Notes: generated by a model from the letters alone, not told the origin. DNA of 64,000 nt from Embiotoca jacksoni (GCA_022577435.1 JAKOON010000009.1:5610671-5674670); one strand, 5' to 3'; shown: positions 37,601-50,140, counted from the stretch's first letter. Made by a program: numbers and translations.

Positions 37601-40600
37601 ATGCTTCAGGAGTTCACTGGATGACCAAACAGGGTGATGTTACAGAGCAGAGAGAGTGTGAACGTTAAATATATCGCAGGTTTAAGATTCATAGAAGCCG
37701 AGGAGGGAAAACATCTGGATGTTTTTCTCTCTTTTAATTTTATGTTACATGCAAGAGTCACACCTGCCTGTGAGACTTGTAAAAATACCTCGCTGACAGA
37801 AAATAAGAAGCTGCAAAACGAGATTTTATGAGTGAAGTCAGCTTCTACCAGCATGACCAACATACACAAGCTGTAGACACCTGGCATTTTACTGCACAGC
37901 TTCATTCTATACATGGAAACAAATCAACAGTCAATATTGTCATCAACTGTATCTTCTCAACTAACTTCTGAGAATTTAGTGGAATTTTGCTTCTGTATTT
38001 TGGCTTATCAATGTTAATATTGGTTATCATAAAAGTAGCAGAGTAAGTAAAATCATCAAAGAACATAATTACACTAAAAACATCCACATGGCATTTTATT
38101 TTTATTTCTTAGGCTAATTAAATTATGTGTCCTATGTGCTTTTATCTAAGTTACTCTGTAGCACACACCTACGCAAAGTTTGATTAAGACCACTAATGAG
38201 TCCACTCACAGCAGAACCACAACAACAACACCATTTTTCATTCATCCAGAAAAAACAATGACTGAGAATATTAGTTCAGTTTTTACCTTATTAACCCGAG
38301 GGCGGAGGCATGTTGTTCACACGAGTTACCGTATGCTGCGTTGTAAATACATAAACACGCATGTACTTATACCTGGGTACTCACAAACACCTGGCACAAC
38401 ACGGAGGCAGGGATTAAGCATGTTTTAGTTGGTGATAAGACGTTGTTATGCAACTCTCCTGCAGTTGGACTGTTCTCCACCTGAGAGTGGATTTCACTTG
38501 TCAAACGGCCAGGTGGTTTGTTTTCTTTGCACATTCAGAGGAAAAAGCAACACAATTAACGTGGAATCATTCCTTCGCTTACTTAAATGGGTGTTCCCCA
38601 GGAGGATTATGTGAAGTCAAAGGGATCGTTTTTGTTTGCTTTTGAGGGGAGATTGAAGCATTGAGAGTTTTTAGGGGATTTTTACTGCCATCTCTTTTTT
38701 TATTTTCATTGTACAGTCCAATCATGTCATCAAATTATTCACTATCAATTACATTATTTGTCTCTTGAACATTGTTGCACAGCGTTTTGTCTCTTTAATA
38801 AAGTAGGCTACTCTTTAACAGCAACAATTTGATGAGTAGTGATTGATTTTAATAGCATTATAAAGTTGTATTACATAAAACAAATGAGCTGATTAGGATG
38901 TGAACTTTGATTAAATGGCAATGATCAAAGAGAAGAACGTGTGCTACCAGGGAAAAGTCATTGGCGGGGGTGTGTCCGTGTTGTTAGTGAAATATGACGT
39001 GTCATTAATTCAGAAATACAAGAGAAGGACAAATAAAGAAGCTGTGAGTGAGTCAATATCCAAACAAGAGCACAACTAAACCTACTTTACAAAATGACAG
39101 ATCACAAATGACTCCTCCTATCTCACTCAAAAAAATTAATACAAAAGAAAAGAAAAGAAAAGAAAAGAAAAGAAAAGAAAAGAAAAGAAAAGAATAGACT
39201 AACCCCCCAAAAAAGAATAATACACATATCAGCAGAGTAGAGTAGGATACCTACAGAAAAGAATGTAATATGCATCTACAAAATAGAACTGGATACATAT
39301 AGTACACATATAAATAGAATAGAAGATTATATACATATCAACAGACCAGAATAGAATACACAAGTAGAATATTATTCACAAATCTACAATTCTCTAGAAT
39401 ACAACACATATGCCCAGAATAGAATAGAATAGAATAGAATAGAATAGAATAGAATAGAATAGAATAGAATAGAATAGAATAGAATAATCAATTAGATGCC
39501 CACAAGTAAGTAAAATCATCTGGATCTTTCCAGAATTGCCACTCTGTGTGTGGCGGTGTTGCTGCTGGTTCAAACTATTTTCTATAAATACTCACTTCGA
39601 ACTGAAGTTATAAAAGCGTACTTGACCAGTGACTCCCATATTGTCTGTTTTTTTTGTTGCCATAGCAACAAAATTGAGTGCAACTAAGAATTCATGGGTG
39701 TTTTGAGTGTTGATATTTTTGGCCCTGACGGGACTGGTTTCATTTTCTCCAGTGAGCAGTTGAGTGTTTGGTCATAATCACCAGACCTGACCACGAGGAC
39801 TCGTGGAAACGTCTCGTCAGTGTGGGTTGCTAGGTTTTTATGGCCAAACTGTGTGGCATCCACAGAGGAGCCACAGTAATGGGGAAGTTTGATGGTAAAA
39901 ACTACCCGTCTCTGTCTCTTTCTGCTCCACCCTCTTTCACTGAGGACTTTCAATTTGCGCCCTCTCTCTCTCTCTCTCTCTTCATTGGTTGCATTTTCTC
40001 ACAATCCCCAGTGATCCGTTTACTAACGTAGTTCCTTTTATCCTCTCATCTTTCATTTCAGGACCGTTGCAGGCGGCTGAGACTCACCCTTCAAGGTCAG
40101 AATCAGTCCAACTACTCGTCAGAACGGCCCAGCAGCAAGGTACAAATTCAAAGAGGAAAACCGTTTTCTTAGTTGTTTACTGTAAGAAAGACAAAAAATA
40201 TGGGATGGGGCATTTGCTCATTTTATTTTTATTTTTTCCTCTTCTGAATGTAGGAGAGCAGCATAGCTGTAGTTCTGCCACAGAAACTTGAAGAGCAGGA
40301 AGAAACACTTACCATCCCTCCCACAGAGGAAAAGGTCGAAGTCATCAAGGTATGCGAGCTTTGTTTTGCTGTACTGTTTGTTTGTATAGTTGAATGCGTG
40401 TGCGAGACACTCCACTCTTCACTCTCATGTGAACTATTCTCATCGGTATTATCTAACACACTCCTGTTGCCGTGTTACCAAGGTTTACCTGAAAGCTCGC
40501 CCAGAGCCAGCGGAGAGTGTCAGGATGCTGACGGATGAGGTGTCGCAGATTCAGGAGGTCAGTGAGTGACGGAGCTGAACATCGTCGTGTTTCTGTTTAA

Positions 40601-42120
40601 TAAACACGTTTTACCTCAATGATGTGCTTTTGTTCTTTAGGTGAGGTACTGTCTGAAGACGCTGAGAGAGCAGATGGCAGCCAGGCAGAACAGTAACAAC
40701 AAGGTACATACCCTCTGCTGTAAAGTTAACGAGTGTAGAGCTTCTGTAATGTGAAGATCTGCTGCTTTCCTGTTGTATTTGTTACTGTAAACTGACTATT
40801 TTGGGTTTTAGTCGGACAGAACAAGCAGTTTGAAGAAAAGGCCTTGGATTTTGAGGAAATTATGATCAATATTTATTGAAATTTTGAGGACCAAACAGTT
40901 TGTTTGATTATTGGAAAACATGTGACAGGTACATCAATGAGTAAAATAATCTTTAGTTACTTAATTGCAGCCCTGATTGAGTTTATTTGAAAGGCTATGT
41001 ATATAAAGATAATAAAGAAAATCCACAAATCACGAGCAAATAAAATAAATGGCTTTATCCACTATGATAAAATATATCAATTAAAAAAAAATGTTTTAAA
41101 CCTAACAAATAATCCAAGTTAATAAAACAATGGTTACAAAAGAAAGAAAATAACAAGCAATTCAATCAATATTGAAATCAAGCAAAAGAAACTTGTCAGG
41201 GGAGGAAAGTGTCAATAAAATGCCTTGAAGAATAAATAGAGATTTGAGATGAGTTTTTAAAAGCCTCAGCAGATTTTGCTGATATCACTTCCAAATGGGG
41301 CCAGGGCAGAAAAAGCCTTAGTGGAGGCCAACCAGGAGCCCCTTCTAGTGACCAGAGAAGCCATAGTGGAATTGTATGGCCTCAGCAGCTGCATGGTGAA
41401 GCCAAATTATATAATGTCTTAAAAGTAATCAAATATACTGTAGACATGTTACAGACTCTTGGCTTAAACAAGAATACAGTGTATTATAACAGCGATTGTG
41501 TAGAACCTAAAGTGTTTCTTAATGTATGTGCTGTCGAACGGATCTTTTCTGCATTTCCTTGTGTTTTTTTCAAGTTGATCAGTTTTGAGCTTCCTCTGCC
41601 ACTGTGGTGTTTTTGCACATTTCAGGAGTAAAAGGATAAATAAAGCACCAACTGCACTAATTAGTCCCTGCTTCTTTTTTTTTCTACACAGTATCTACCC
41701 AATGGCTTCAGAGTGGACGTGCCCAACAGCCAACCACCTATCGCCAACGGCAACACCGACCATCATGTAAGTTCATCACATTTCAGTCTTCTCTATCGTC
41801 CTCTGAAGGATGCCCGCATGGCTTTTATGATCTGGTTATTCATCCGTTTAATATGAATGAACCATGGGAAATGGCAGAAGTCGATTTCAGTTGCAGCTGG
41901 CTTGAATGAATTGAAAATCGTATTCAAATAACAGACATATAATTCATAATGGGAATAATATGTTGGACCTCCAGCTGCTCCCTAACTCACACCAGCCAGC
42001 TGCCTGCTGCTGCAAAGAAAATGTTGCCAGGCTCTCTGAAACTCATGACAGAGCTTTACCACTCACACAGCGCCAGGGCTCACTTACATCCTCACTAATG
42101 GCACAAACACTCTGCTCTCG

Positions 42121-42170
<50 letters not shown>

Positions 42171-44850
42171 GTATTATATTTCGCATGCATTATTATAGAC
42201 TCAGCACATCATAACATCGACTGTAATGCAACACCACTATCTACCAGGAAAGTAGTGTCGGAGCAGGGAGGGAATGTGCGCGCGGTCCATTCCCAGTGAC
42301 TCATATGTGTGGCATATAGGTAAGCTGTGGGTCAGTTTACACTGCCCTCCCTTCTAAGTGGTGCCAGATTATATGGCAAATTCAAAGTGAAATATTTGTC
42401 TGGGAGGGGGAACTGTTCTGTCGACCGTAGCAACAGCCCCAACATAAAAGATGATCTGTGCCACAGTTTAACAGCTTCTTGACTAGATGCTTTTGTTATC
42501 TCAGGCTGGACCAAGCAACCTTTTAAACCCTGCCAGCAAATGGCCTGTTTTATCTGTTTGTTAGGTCCTTATCTTGCCCCCACGTCCGTGAGCTTAAGCC
42601 TAATTGAGCATGTCACTTTCTGTCTGCCTGCACTCTTAGGTTGGGGATAATCAGGAGGAGAGTGTGAGGCTCAGGGAGGCGACCCGGCGCCTGTACACTC
42701 AGCTGCAGGAGCTGGAGAAGCGGCATCAGGAGGAGAGGGGCAGACTGCAGGTTCGTCTCAGGATATGAGTAACATGACACGACTTCCTGTCTGCAGCTAT
42801 GACTCATCCCTCTGCTGCTCTCTCTGTTCCTTTAATCACCCCCATTATCTGTCAGTGTTGTCATTGGATTTCATCCCTCATCCTGTGATCCTCCACTGTT
42901 TGGGTCTATGCTCTGCTGTACACTCATCTGTCAGGGCGTGTAGGGACACCACCCGCAGACGAACATTTTACCACAAGCTGATCTGCCATGTGTTGTCTCC
43001 ATAGTCTTTGTTGTGTTGGAGGCACACACTAAAGGGATTTGATGCAACAGGCAGCATGTTGTTTGCAGCTTTACTCATCTAAAGTTATTTTGTCTTAATT
43101 TGTAGTCAACATCATGTCCTGAGTTAGACAGAATTTGGACATTTATCAGGTTAGCACTGGCAAGAGAAATTAATAAATCTCTTTACTCTGGCTGATTTTA
43201 CCTCTAACGGTACCTGTGAATATTTTTTAATTTTTTTTTTTTAAAGGCTTATTTTTTTCTTCTGGGGTGTCTCTGAAGCTGTTTCACTTTCATCTGAAAA
43301 AACGTCAGCTTTATTTCAACTGTGAGTAGGTGGCAATCCACGGTGACGTCACCTATTGTTCTGTGAACTGCCGTTTTGAAGCCTTGTGTTCACCATCTGG
43401 GTTTTTGAAGCCAGAAGTGACCATATTTAGATGAGAGGGTGGAGCTGTGGAGGAGTGAGAGGTGGATCTGACTCGACTTGATTAAGAACCCGAGGACACT
43501 ATTCCCACCCTCCTATTCTGGCAACATGGCTGCACTCCAGGCATGCCAGTAAAACCAAGCACACCCCAAACATACCTCTCTTTTAGGCCTAATGTCTCAA
43601 TAATGATAAAACTATTTTCAGGAGGACCACCAGAACAACACACTACACTATCTAAGGACACCTTAATGACTTGTGGAAATTTTTTTTATTGACATTGTAT
43701 TTCATGACAGAAGTTGATGCTTTTTGAGTGAGAGTCTAATGGAGCCAGAGGATTTTTGGTGCCAGCCCCTGGTGGCCCTTAGTGGTATTGCACTTAAAAG
43801 CACTTATACACTTTTACAGTTAATGAATATGAGCTGTCCTTCTGTTTCCTTTTTGCACTGCATTCTGGGAGCACAGTGCACTAAAATGAATAGTGATTTT
43901 GATAATCTGGCTAAACTGTTAGCATATCCACTCAACAGACCACTTGTATCTTGCCCCATTGATTTTGTTTTAGCAATTTTGTTGGGTTCTCAAAAGTGTA
44001 AAAACAATAAGTTGTAGTAAAACTGGACCATCCTTAAATTGTCTATCTGTCACTAGCTAACAAATCATAATACACAAAGAAAAGCAGTTCTCACTGTGTT
44101 GTTCCCCTCGCAGGCAGAGTCAAATGAGTATCGCCTTCATCTGGCTGAGCAGTCGGAGCGGCTTCAGAAGGCCGAGAAGCAGTCGGACGAGAGAGGCCAG
44201 CAGGTGGAGGAGCTGCAGAGGCTGCTGGGAAACATGGATACTGAGAGCAGCATCCTCAAAGACAAGATGGCTGCAGGCGAGGCAGAGCTGCTGCAGCTCA
44301 AAGCAGACAGAGAGGAAGGGGGGGAGAAAGAGCAAAGGTGAGATTATACACATACTGATGAGCCACAGTACAAGAAGGAAAGTAGAAGTTGTTTTTGTGT
44401 TTTTAACAAGCCAGATGATGAGGAAAAAAATCAGTTTACACTATTTTATATAAACTTATTTTCTTCAATGTTAGGTGAAATTACCTTTTATATCCACTTA
44501 TATAAGATTATACAAAAATAAATATGATCTTTTCAGTCAATAATAATGCAAGATCTTGCTCCCCCAGCTGCAAAATACACATGCCACGAATACCATGACC
44601 TCCTCTAGTCAAAATTGCAAAATAACCTTTTCAGTAATTATTGTGGTAGTGGATAGTTTTATGTTTAATAAGAATCTAAACAGAATTTTCTCATTTATTT
44701 CCAGGTGTACAGAGCTGGAGAAGGAGTTGGCTGTCCTGAAGGAAAAGATACATCACCTTGACGACATGTTAAAGAGTCAGCAGAGGAAAGTCCGCCACAT
44801 GATTGAACAGGTATTTATGCACACGAGCAGGTCGCCTGGGAGTGCAAATT

Positions 44851-44889
<39 letters not shown>

Positions 44890-46213
44890 ATACAAATGAG
44901 CTCTCCAGTGCCCACAAACACGCAGGAAGCCATTAATGCGGAAATTAGATTTTGAGGAGGCGGACACATGAAGCAGAATTGATGTTCGGGGAGCAGAGCC
45001 AAGCGGAAACGTGCTGTGAAACAAAACTCACTCGCCATGAATAAGTGATGCTGCATCTGCTTCAGTTGGAAAAGTGACATGTGTTTCTCCTGGGCATCAC
45101 CCACTGTTTGTTTTTGTTTGTTTTGTTTATAGCTGCAGAACTCCCGGACAGTCCTCCAAGAGAGAGATCGAGTCATCAGGGATCTGGAGGAGAAGGTGGC
45201 CTTCCTGGAAGCAGAGGTCAGCACACTCATATTCCTGCACTCAAAAGATATGAACAAATTCATTAAAGGCTCGTTCCTACCTAGGCTTGTTATTTATCTT
45301 TCTGCATTGTCTTTTCATGATTTATTTATTCATTTGTATTTGATCTTATTTTCTAAACTCTTTTTATACCAAAACGATTAACAAATCTTCATAGACCAAA
45401 AAAGCCTGATAAAGCTTATTTTTCTCATATTCTTATTATCTGCTGGGTGACATGTTCTTTAACCATGAGGGACATGAGCGCGCAAAAAAATTGTATTAAT
45501 CTACAGGTGAAAACCAAACATGTCTTTTTTTCTCCTGTTTGAGTAACTTTTGTTGAGAACTACAGAGCCCAGCTGTGTTACGAAACTACTTTGCCTTTTC
45601 TTTTTTTAAATGAAAGTATACATTTTTGCCATATTTTAAGATTTTCATCTTCAGTGGAATCAAATAGGCCTGAGGCAGGGAGCCTTAAATAGTCAGATGA
45701 ATGTTGGGAAGAACTGAGAGATTTAAGAAAGCATTGCTGGTTTTTGTCTTTTCTTTGATGACAGTAAGAAAATATAGAATAACCCAGGGCTCATCCTTTA
45801 AGCTAAAAGCAACACACTTTTCCAAGTCGATGAAAAGCTCTAATGTTGCCCTGAATACCAGATACTGTAAAACTGTACCTGCATCTGTGCCCCACAAATA
45901 GAAGTAAAGAAGAAACATAAGTGAATTATTTTACCCTTTTCTGTTTGCAGAACAGAGAAATGCATGACCACATGGAGTACTTCCTGGCAGGCCAGGAACC
46001 TCTGCCTCTGTCCACTGACAACAAACCAGAGGTTGTTTACAGGTGAGCAATCACTTCCTGATTTCCAGTTCGGCTCGTTTTTTATTTCATTTACAACAAA
46101 TCTGATTAACTTTTCATTTCTTATTTTCCCTTTTGTGCAGCAAACCATTGACACCGATGACGCACACCAACAAAGCTCTCCCGTTCATCAAAGTCATCGA
46201 GATCAAATCGTGA
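28944..46213 (+). CDS. tuft1: Tuftelin 1
   Basis: Coding exons: 28944-29000, 40062-40139, 40254-40349, 40483-40557, 40641-40703, 41692-41766, 42640-42750, 44114-44337, 44705-44810, 45133-45216, 45951-46042, 46142-46213 (the last exon opens at 46141 with the base completing a split codon). Phases agree and give 377 residues against 390 in human. Diagnostic segments are RLRLTLQGQ (human ILRLTLQGE), VYLKARPE (human VYLKGRSG), EKIHHLDDMLKSQQRKVR, MIEQLQNS and KVAFLEAENREMHDHMEYF. The C-terminal two-thirds is coiled coil. Known role: an acidic protein first found in developing enamel, now also tied to keratin and desmosome organisation and widely expressed. The first exon (19 residues) is the least certain part: it joins in phase with a good donor, but lies 11 kb upstream and has only a weak N-terminal match. 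The gene follows cgn on the same strand, as in mammals. Confidence 0.92.
29347..29356. promoter_or_regulatory. NRF1-type palindrome
   Basis: Perfect GCGCATGCGC, the palindromic core of the NRF1 consensus. It lies about 350 bases after the proposed tuft1 first exon, in otherwise CpG-poor DNA. Binding is inferred. Confidence 0.4.
32017..32280 (+). mobile_element. MITE-like element, copy B
   Basis: Opens GGACTGCAACTAATGGTCAT, has ACATTCAGTTTACACTCATA in the middle and a GATTAAGCGGTTATCAAAAT segment near the end. This is the full order of the family seen as copies A and C. Edges are approximate. Confidence 0.65.
32686..32790 (+). repeat. Dispersed repeat fragment, TTTATTTATATCGCAC opening
   Basis: Shares the opening and the CAAAGTGCTGCACAAC segment with the family of the fragment at 28036. 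Short and diverged. Confidence 0.4.
34497..34613 (+). repeat. Two poly(A) tracts
   Basis: A-runs at about 34497-34515 and 34576-34613, the second about 38 bases. They are separated by 60 bases of ordinary AT-rich sequence in tuft1 intron 1. Confidence 0.9.
39142..39487 (+). repeat. Pentanucleotide repeat field, (AAAAG)n and (AATAG)n
   Basis: About ten AAAAG units (39142-39193), then about 220 bases of degenerate AGAATA/GAATAGA sequence, then about fourteen near-perfect AGAAT units (39416-39487). The degenerate middle suggests one array that decayed internally. Confidence 0.9.
40800..40976 (-). mobile_element. MITE-like element, copy C, reversed
   Basis: Carries CAGAACAAGCAGTTTGAAGA, GGACCAAACAGTTTG and a terminal AATTGCAGCCCT, the complement order of copies A and B. 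It is truncated relative to copy B and sits in the tuft1 intron between exons 40641-40703 and 41692-41766. Confidence 0.55.
41200..41430 (+). repeat. Dispersed repeat fragment
   Basis: The order TGAGTTTTTAAAAGCC, TTCCAAATGGGGCCAGGGCA, GAAAAAGCC and TTATATAATGTCTTAAAAGT resembles the body of the TTTATTTGTATAGC repeat family. It is diverged, and the assignment is from memory. Confidence 0.35.
42123..42166 (+). repeat. (CA)n microsatellite
   Basis: About 22 perfect units in a tuft1 intron. Confidence 0.95.
43330..43830 (+). repeat. Dispersed teleost repeat fragment
   Basis: Segments such as CCATATTTAGATGAGAGGGT, GGAGCTGTGGAGGAG, GTGACGTCACC and CCAGCCCCTGGTGGCC resemble an interspersed repeat common in percomorph introns. 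Edges and class are not resolved. Confidence 0.4.
44852..44885 (+). repeat. (CA)n microsatellite
   Basis: About 17 units, starting 42 bases after the tuft1 exon 44705-44810. Confidence 0.95.
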
Positions 46214-47335
46214 ACAGCGCTCCAGCCAAAGGATTGACCAGACATTAAAAACAACTTTTTTGAAATGAACACGATTCATTAGGTCCATATATTGACACAA
46301 TATATATGTGTAAATATATATTTAACCACCTGCCATTGTGTTAAACGTAGATTTGCAGTGATTTTAAAAGCCTATTTTAATAGACTTCACACACAGAGGT
46401 CTTTTGTTAGTACCTCCTGGGGCTCTTCTGCGAACCTTTTTTTGGGGGTTTCTCAGTGTCAAACCGAATTTAAACAGGGATCCACTGGTGCGAGAAGTCC
46501 TCGAAAGGAAACAAGAAAAGAGCTGTGCAATGTACCGAATTTTACTGAAAGTCTTAGATGGTAAATCTAATCTGTGCAGTATGTATGTTGTTGTCAGCAA
46601 GTCTTCAGGATGCAATGGCCGTAGTCAGAAGTTCAGTGAAGCACCAGTTCTTTCCCAAACAGAATCTGGGTCAGTACTTTCAGCAGTTCAACGTAAAAGA
46701 CGACTCGATCTAAATTATTATAACTGCAGGTCAAATGTACAAATAATCACGATGTGTGTGTGTATAGATGTTTTCAGCTATTCTTCAACCTCCGGCCTGT
46801 TTGACCACAATCCCTCAGGGTTCAAGGTCAAATTCCTCAGTGCTTTGCACCGTTTTGCCAATGGCAGGCAAGCAGTTGTTAATGTTAAAACATGATTTAT
46901 GTTCAACTTAAACATATTTCTCCGAGTAGGTTAAATGTAATCAAAGTCATAATGCGGTTTTATATATTAGAATTGTGACCGTCCTTCTTGTAAAATGCTT
47001 GCTGGAGGCTTATTTAAATTCTTGTCTGCCAAGTGCCGCCTCAACATGCTTACTGTACAGCTTATCCTGCTTTGTGCTAAAATGTTATATATTTAATAAC
47101 ACAAATTGAACTGATAAACGTATTCAATTACATAATTATGTATTATTTACGTAGACTTTGCTGTTTCTTTCTGTAAAATACTTTGTTGCAGTCCAGAATG
47201 AATGTTTTACAAAGAATAGTACCATTTACTGTGAACATTGTAGATAAATACACTGAAGTTCAGTTTGTCCTTTTATTGTAGACTTTGTCCAGTTTTATTT
47301 AAATGTAATAAAAGAACTGGTTAATCTGAGTCTTG
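46214..47335 (+). other. tuft1: tuft1 3' UTR
   Basis: From the TGA stop (46211-46213) to just past the AATAAA at 47307-47312, which is followed by a GT-rich stretch (gagtcttgttgtactttg). The 3' end is inferred. Confidence 0.65.
47307..47312 (+). terminator. tuft1: tuft1 polyadenylation signal
   Basis: AATAAA with a GT-rich downstream element within 30 bases. It is the best signal after the tuft1 stop. Confidence 0.65.
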
Positions 47336-47972
47336 TTGTACTTTGTTTTACAACCTAACGTTTAACAAGTGTTGCTTCATCTTTACTCCTTGTAACCTTG
47401 TACTGCCACCTAGTGGAGATATTAATGGCAATGAATATAAGGATGAGGGTTGAAAGGTTTTTATCTCAAACCACAAAAGAGTACAACCTTCACATAAATA
47501 CAAATCAAACAGTATCCATTAAATAAGTTATCATGGTCCCTATAAATATCTTACAGCTGTACAAATGCAAAATTAATCAAAAGGAACATTTGAAGTTGCA
47601 TTTGGACTTGATCCAGGTGACCTACGACTAACTTTACTGATTTTACAAAAATGGCAATGAAATCTTTGCCGAGTCGGCAACAATCATATTTGTCCTCTGA
47701 ACACGATTCATTAGATCCAAAAAGAGACCAAAGGCCTCGGCGTAACGTGCACATCAGGGTTTCACCATTATAAGAGAAAAATTGTAACATCTGTTATTGA
47801 AAGGGCTTTTTCTACATCAGACCAGAGTGGGTAAGTTGCTACACTAGACGGTATCCTGTCTCACCTTACTATAAGGAGTGCTTTTCCTACACTTATTTTG
47901 CTGGTTTGGACTCTGTTTGTAGGTTTTAGTTTCACACCACGTCACACATTTATCGGACAGTCGGCCAGTGTT

Positions 47973-49969
47973 TCATAGCGTGCTCTCCAGTGTGTTGTAG
48001 TTGTCTTTGAAACTTTTGAGCTCCAGGAAGTGTTTGGGCCTCTTGCTGCGCTGGCCGGTGGAGGGCAGGTAGGTGACCTGGATGGTGGAGGGAGTGCTGC
48101 GGACCGGAGAGCCTGTCAAGTCCTTGGCTGCAGACTGGTGGTGCTGGTCCAGGCTGGTGGTGCTGGAATAGGCCTTCACACTGACAAGAGGTGAGAGAAT
48201 TGTTTTTTTTTTGTTTTTTTTTACAATACAGAGATCATTTTACATACAAATGATATATTCGGCTGATAAACGTATATTTACATGTACTTTTCAAAAAATG
48301 ATTAATAGCTAAATTTGCCAATGATTTTGTTGGAAAGGTTTTGAAAGCCTTGCCCTGTCGCTGTGCACAAAGCAGACTGGAATACTTGTTCCAACAATGT
48401 TACAAGAACTTCATGTCTGGACCGGCACGGCAGTACTTACACGTCAGCCAGCTCGTTGAGAGCTTGTTGGTATTCAAGAAACTCAGCTTCCCCAAATACC
48501 TGAAACAAAGCCAAATCACGAATGTTACAATGGCTCATGATGACATATTCCTCTTTTTTTTCTTTATCATCAGCACACTTGTACGTACTCCGGTCCCGTG
48601 ACGAGCGCTGTCGTAGCCTTCAAGCAGACGGTCGATGAGCGCGCTGCGGCTGCTCTTGATCAGAGAGTGAGAGTTACGCAGCTCCAGTAACCAGCTCCTG
48701 AAGCTGCGTCCGGTGAATGCACTGGGACTGCGACTTATCTCCTGCAGAGGAATTCCTGAGGTCCGAACAGAAAACGAAGGGTTAGAAAGGATTGCAAGGA
48801 AGGGGGCAGCCATAGCGAGAGCGATGGTACATCTGCCACATGCTGTCGTGATGAACTCCACAACTTAATCCCGTTGTCAAGAAGTAGAAATGGCGGAGAA
48901 ACAGTCGGAGAGGATAAAACTGATAAAAAAAAAAAAAAAAAGTAGTTTCTGAGGCTTTCCAACGGTGGAGAGACCCTCAAGAGTTGAAAGGCATGAAGGG
49001 TAATTGACAGGTGGTAACATTAGTTTTACTAGGCAGGTACCCGTGTCACATTTGTAATGTTAATAACCTGCCCACAGACATTCAGCTTAATATTTAGTTT
49101 GCCAGGTGTAGCACAGTTGTGATTATCGCAGTGTGTAGCTGTCCTGCCCTGGCAATGTTTGTATGTGAATATGAGGGAGCAAAGTTTCAAAAGCAGCCCT
49201 GAAGGGAGGGGTGGGTTTGTTAAATTCAAACATCTCCAATGTTTCCTCACAGACCCCCCCCCCCCCCCCCCTTTAATGGAATCAGCCGGGTGGTAATGAA
49301 AATATGAATGCCACCACTGTGAGGATCAATATGTTTGAGCCTCAAATTTTGATGTCTCACCTGAGTCACGGATGGCATCCAGAGCTTTCATTCTGTACAG
49401 GTAGTTGTAGCAACCTTTGAAACATAAACAGGTTTTTATTACATTATAAGGAGACAGAAACAGTTCAAGACATTGCACTAGATGAGTTGGAAAGGTGACT
49501 GACTGATCTGTGATGCCCGCCTGAGCCTGTCGTCCTCTTCTGACAGGAGACGAGGCTCGAAACGGATCTCCTGGACTCTGGACAGCCTGGAGTCAATCTT
49601 TTCCCTCAAACCCTGTAAATGAATTCATGAAGAGAGAACACGGGACTCGTGAGCAGCTGCTGCAGGTTTACACATAACCTGCATAATAACAGTGAGGATT
49701 AAGCCTACCTTTGGTGCATTGTGGCCAATAGGCGCATGGGGTCCCCGGCGGGATCTCATTGCAAACCTCATGATTTGCCTTTTGACAAAGATAAACAGCA
49801 GCACGAACACCTGCAAGGGAAACCAAACGTGACAGTATTGCGGTTAAAAGGCGTAATAATTACACGATTTAGCTGGCGTTATAAATCACACCTGTGGCTT
49901 ACTTACCAAGCTGCCATAGGCCATAACCAGAACAACATTAACCCCCGATAGGGGCGACGAGTCGGCCAT
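47973..49969 (-). CDS. c1orf43: C1orf43/NICE-3 homologue
   Basis: Seven exons in transcript order: 49969-49907, 49810-49709, 49612-49504, 49414-49361, 48755-48589, 48499-48441, 48180-47973. All borders are GT-AG and the phases agree, giving 253 residues, the same length as human C1orf43. The N-terminus SGVNVVLVMAYGSLVFVLLF is a single membrane segment (about 8-31), followed by the basic VKRQIMRFAM and RSRRGPHAPIGHNAPK. SCYNYLYRMKALDAIR and the C-terminal HFLELKSFKDNYNTLESTL are nearly identical to the mammalian protein. Known role: poorly defined. The family is reported at Golgi and mitochondrial membranes and linked to phagocytosis. Convergent with tuft1 and divergent from ubap2l. An 18-base C-run at 49254-49271 lies in intron 4 (between the exons at 49361-49414 and 48589-48755). 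Confidence 0.95.
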
Positions 49970-50140
49970 TCTGTCTGACAGCGTGTACAGTTCATCCACA
50001 GGTCGATCAGCTCGCCAGCGACGACTCCAAAGCGTTGTGTCGCTACGTTTGCTCGGCGGCTAAATGTCGGCTGTCCATTTTCTTTCAAGGATCGCCATTC
50101 CAGCAGCACAGACGAGAAGTTGCTGATCACGTGGGATCTT
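49970..50140 (-). promoter_or_regulatory. c1orf43: C1orf43 leader and proximal promoter
   Basis: The sequence upstream of the ATG at 49969. It is GC-richer than the DNA beyond it and contains TCACGTGG (50127-50134). Two upstream ATGs lie in it, at 50098 and 49995 on the minus strand. The transcription start is unknown, so whether both are in the mRNA is open. Confidence 0.5.
50060..50098 (-). other. Upstream ORF in the C1orf43 leader
   Basis: Twelve codons plus a TAG stop (MAILERKWTADI). It ends about 90 bases before the main start. It is only relevant if transcription begins upstream of 50098. Confidence 0.4.

Larger units (their letters stand above)
29001..40061 (+). other. tuft1: tuft1 intron 1 (11 kb)
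   Basis: The largest gene-free stretch. It contains an NRF1-type palindrome near its 5' end, one MITE copy, A-runs, a pentanucleotide repeat field and a dispersed repeat, each listed. No additional exon or nested gene was supported on either strand. The extent depends on the first-exon call. Confidence 0.5.

Noticed and set aside
43724..44017. 97-codon open frame before a tuft1 exon
   Set aside because: It overlaps a dispersed repeat and stops before the real exon at 44114.
49254..49271. 18-base C-run as a possible assembly fault
   Set aside because: It lies inside a C1orf43 intron and both flanking exons are intact, so it is taken as a genuine homopolymer.
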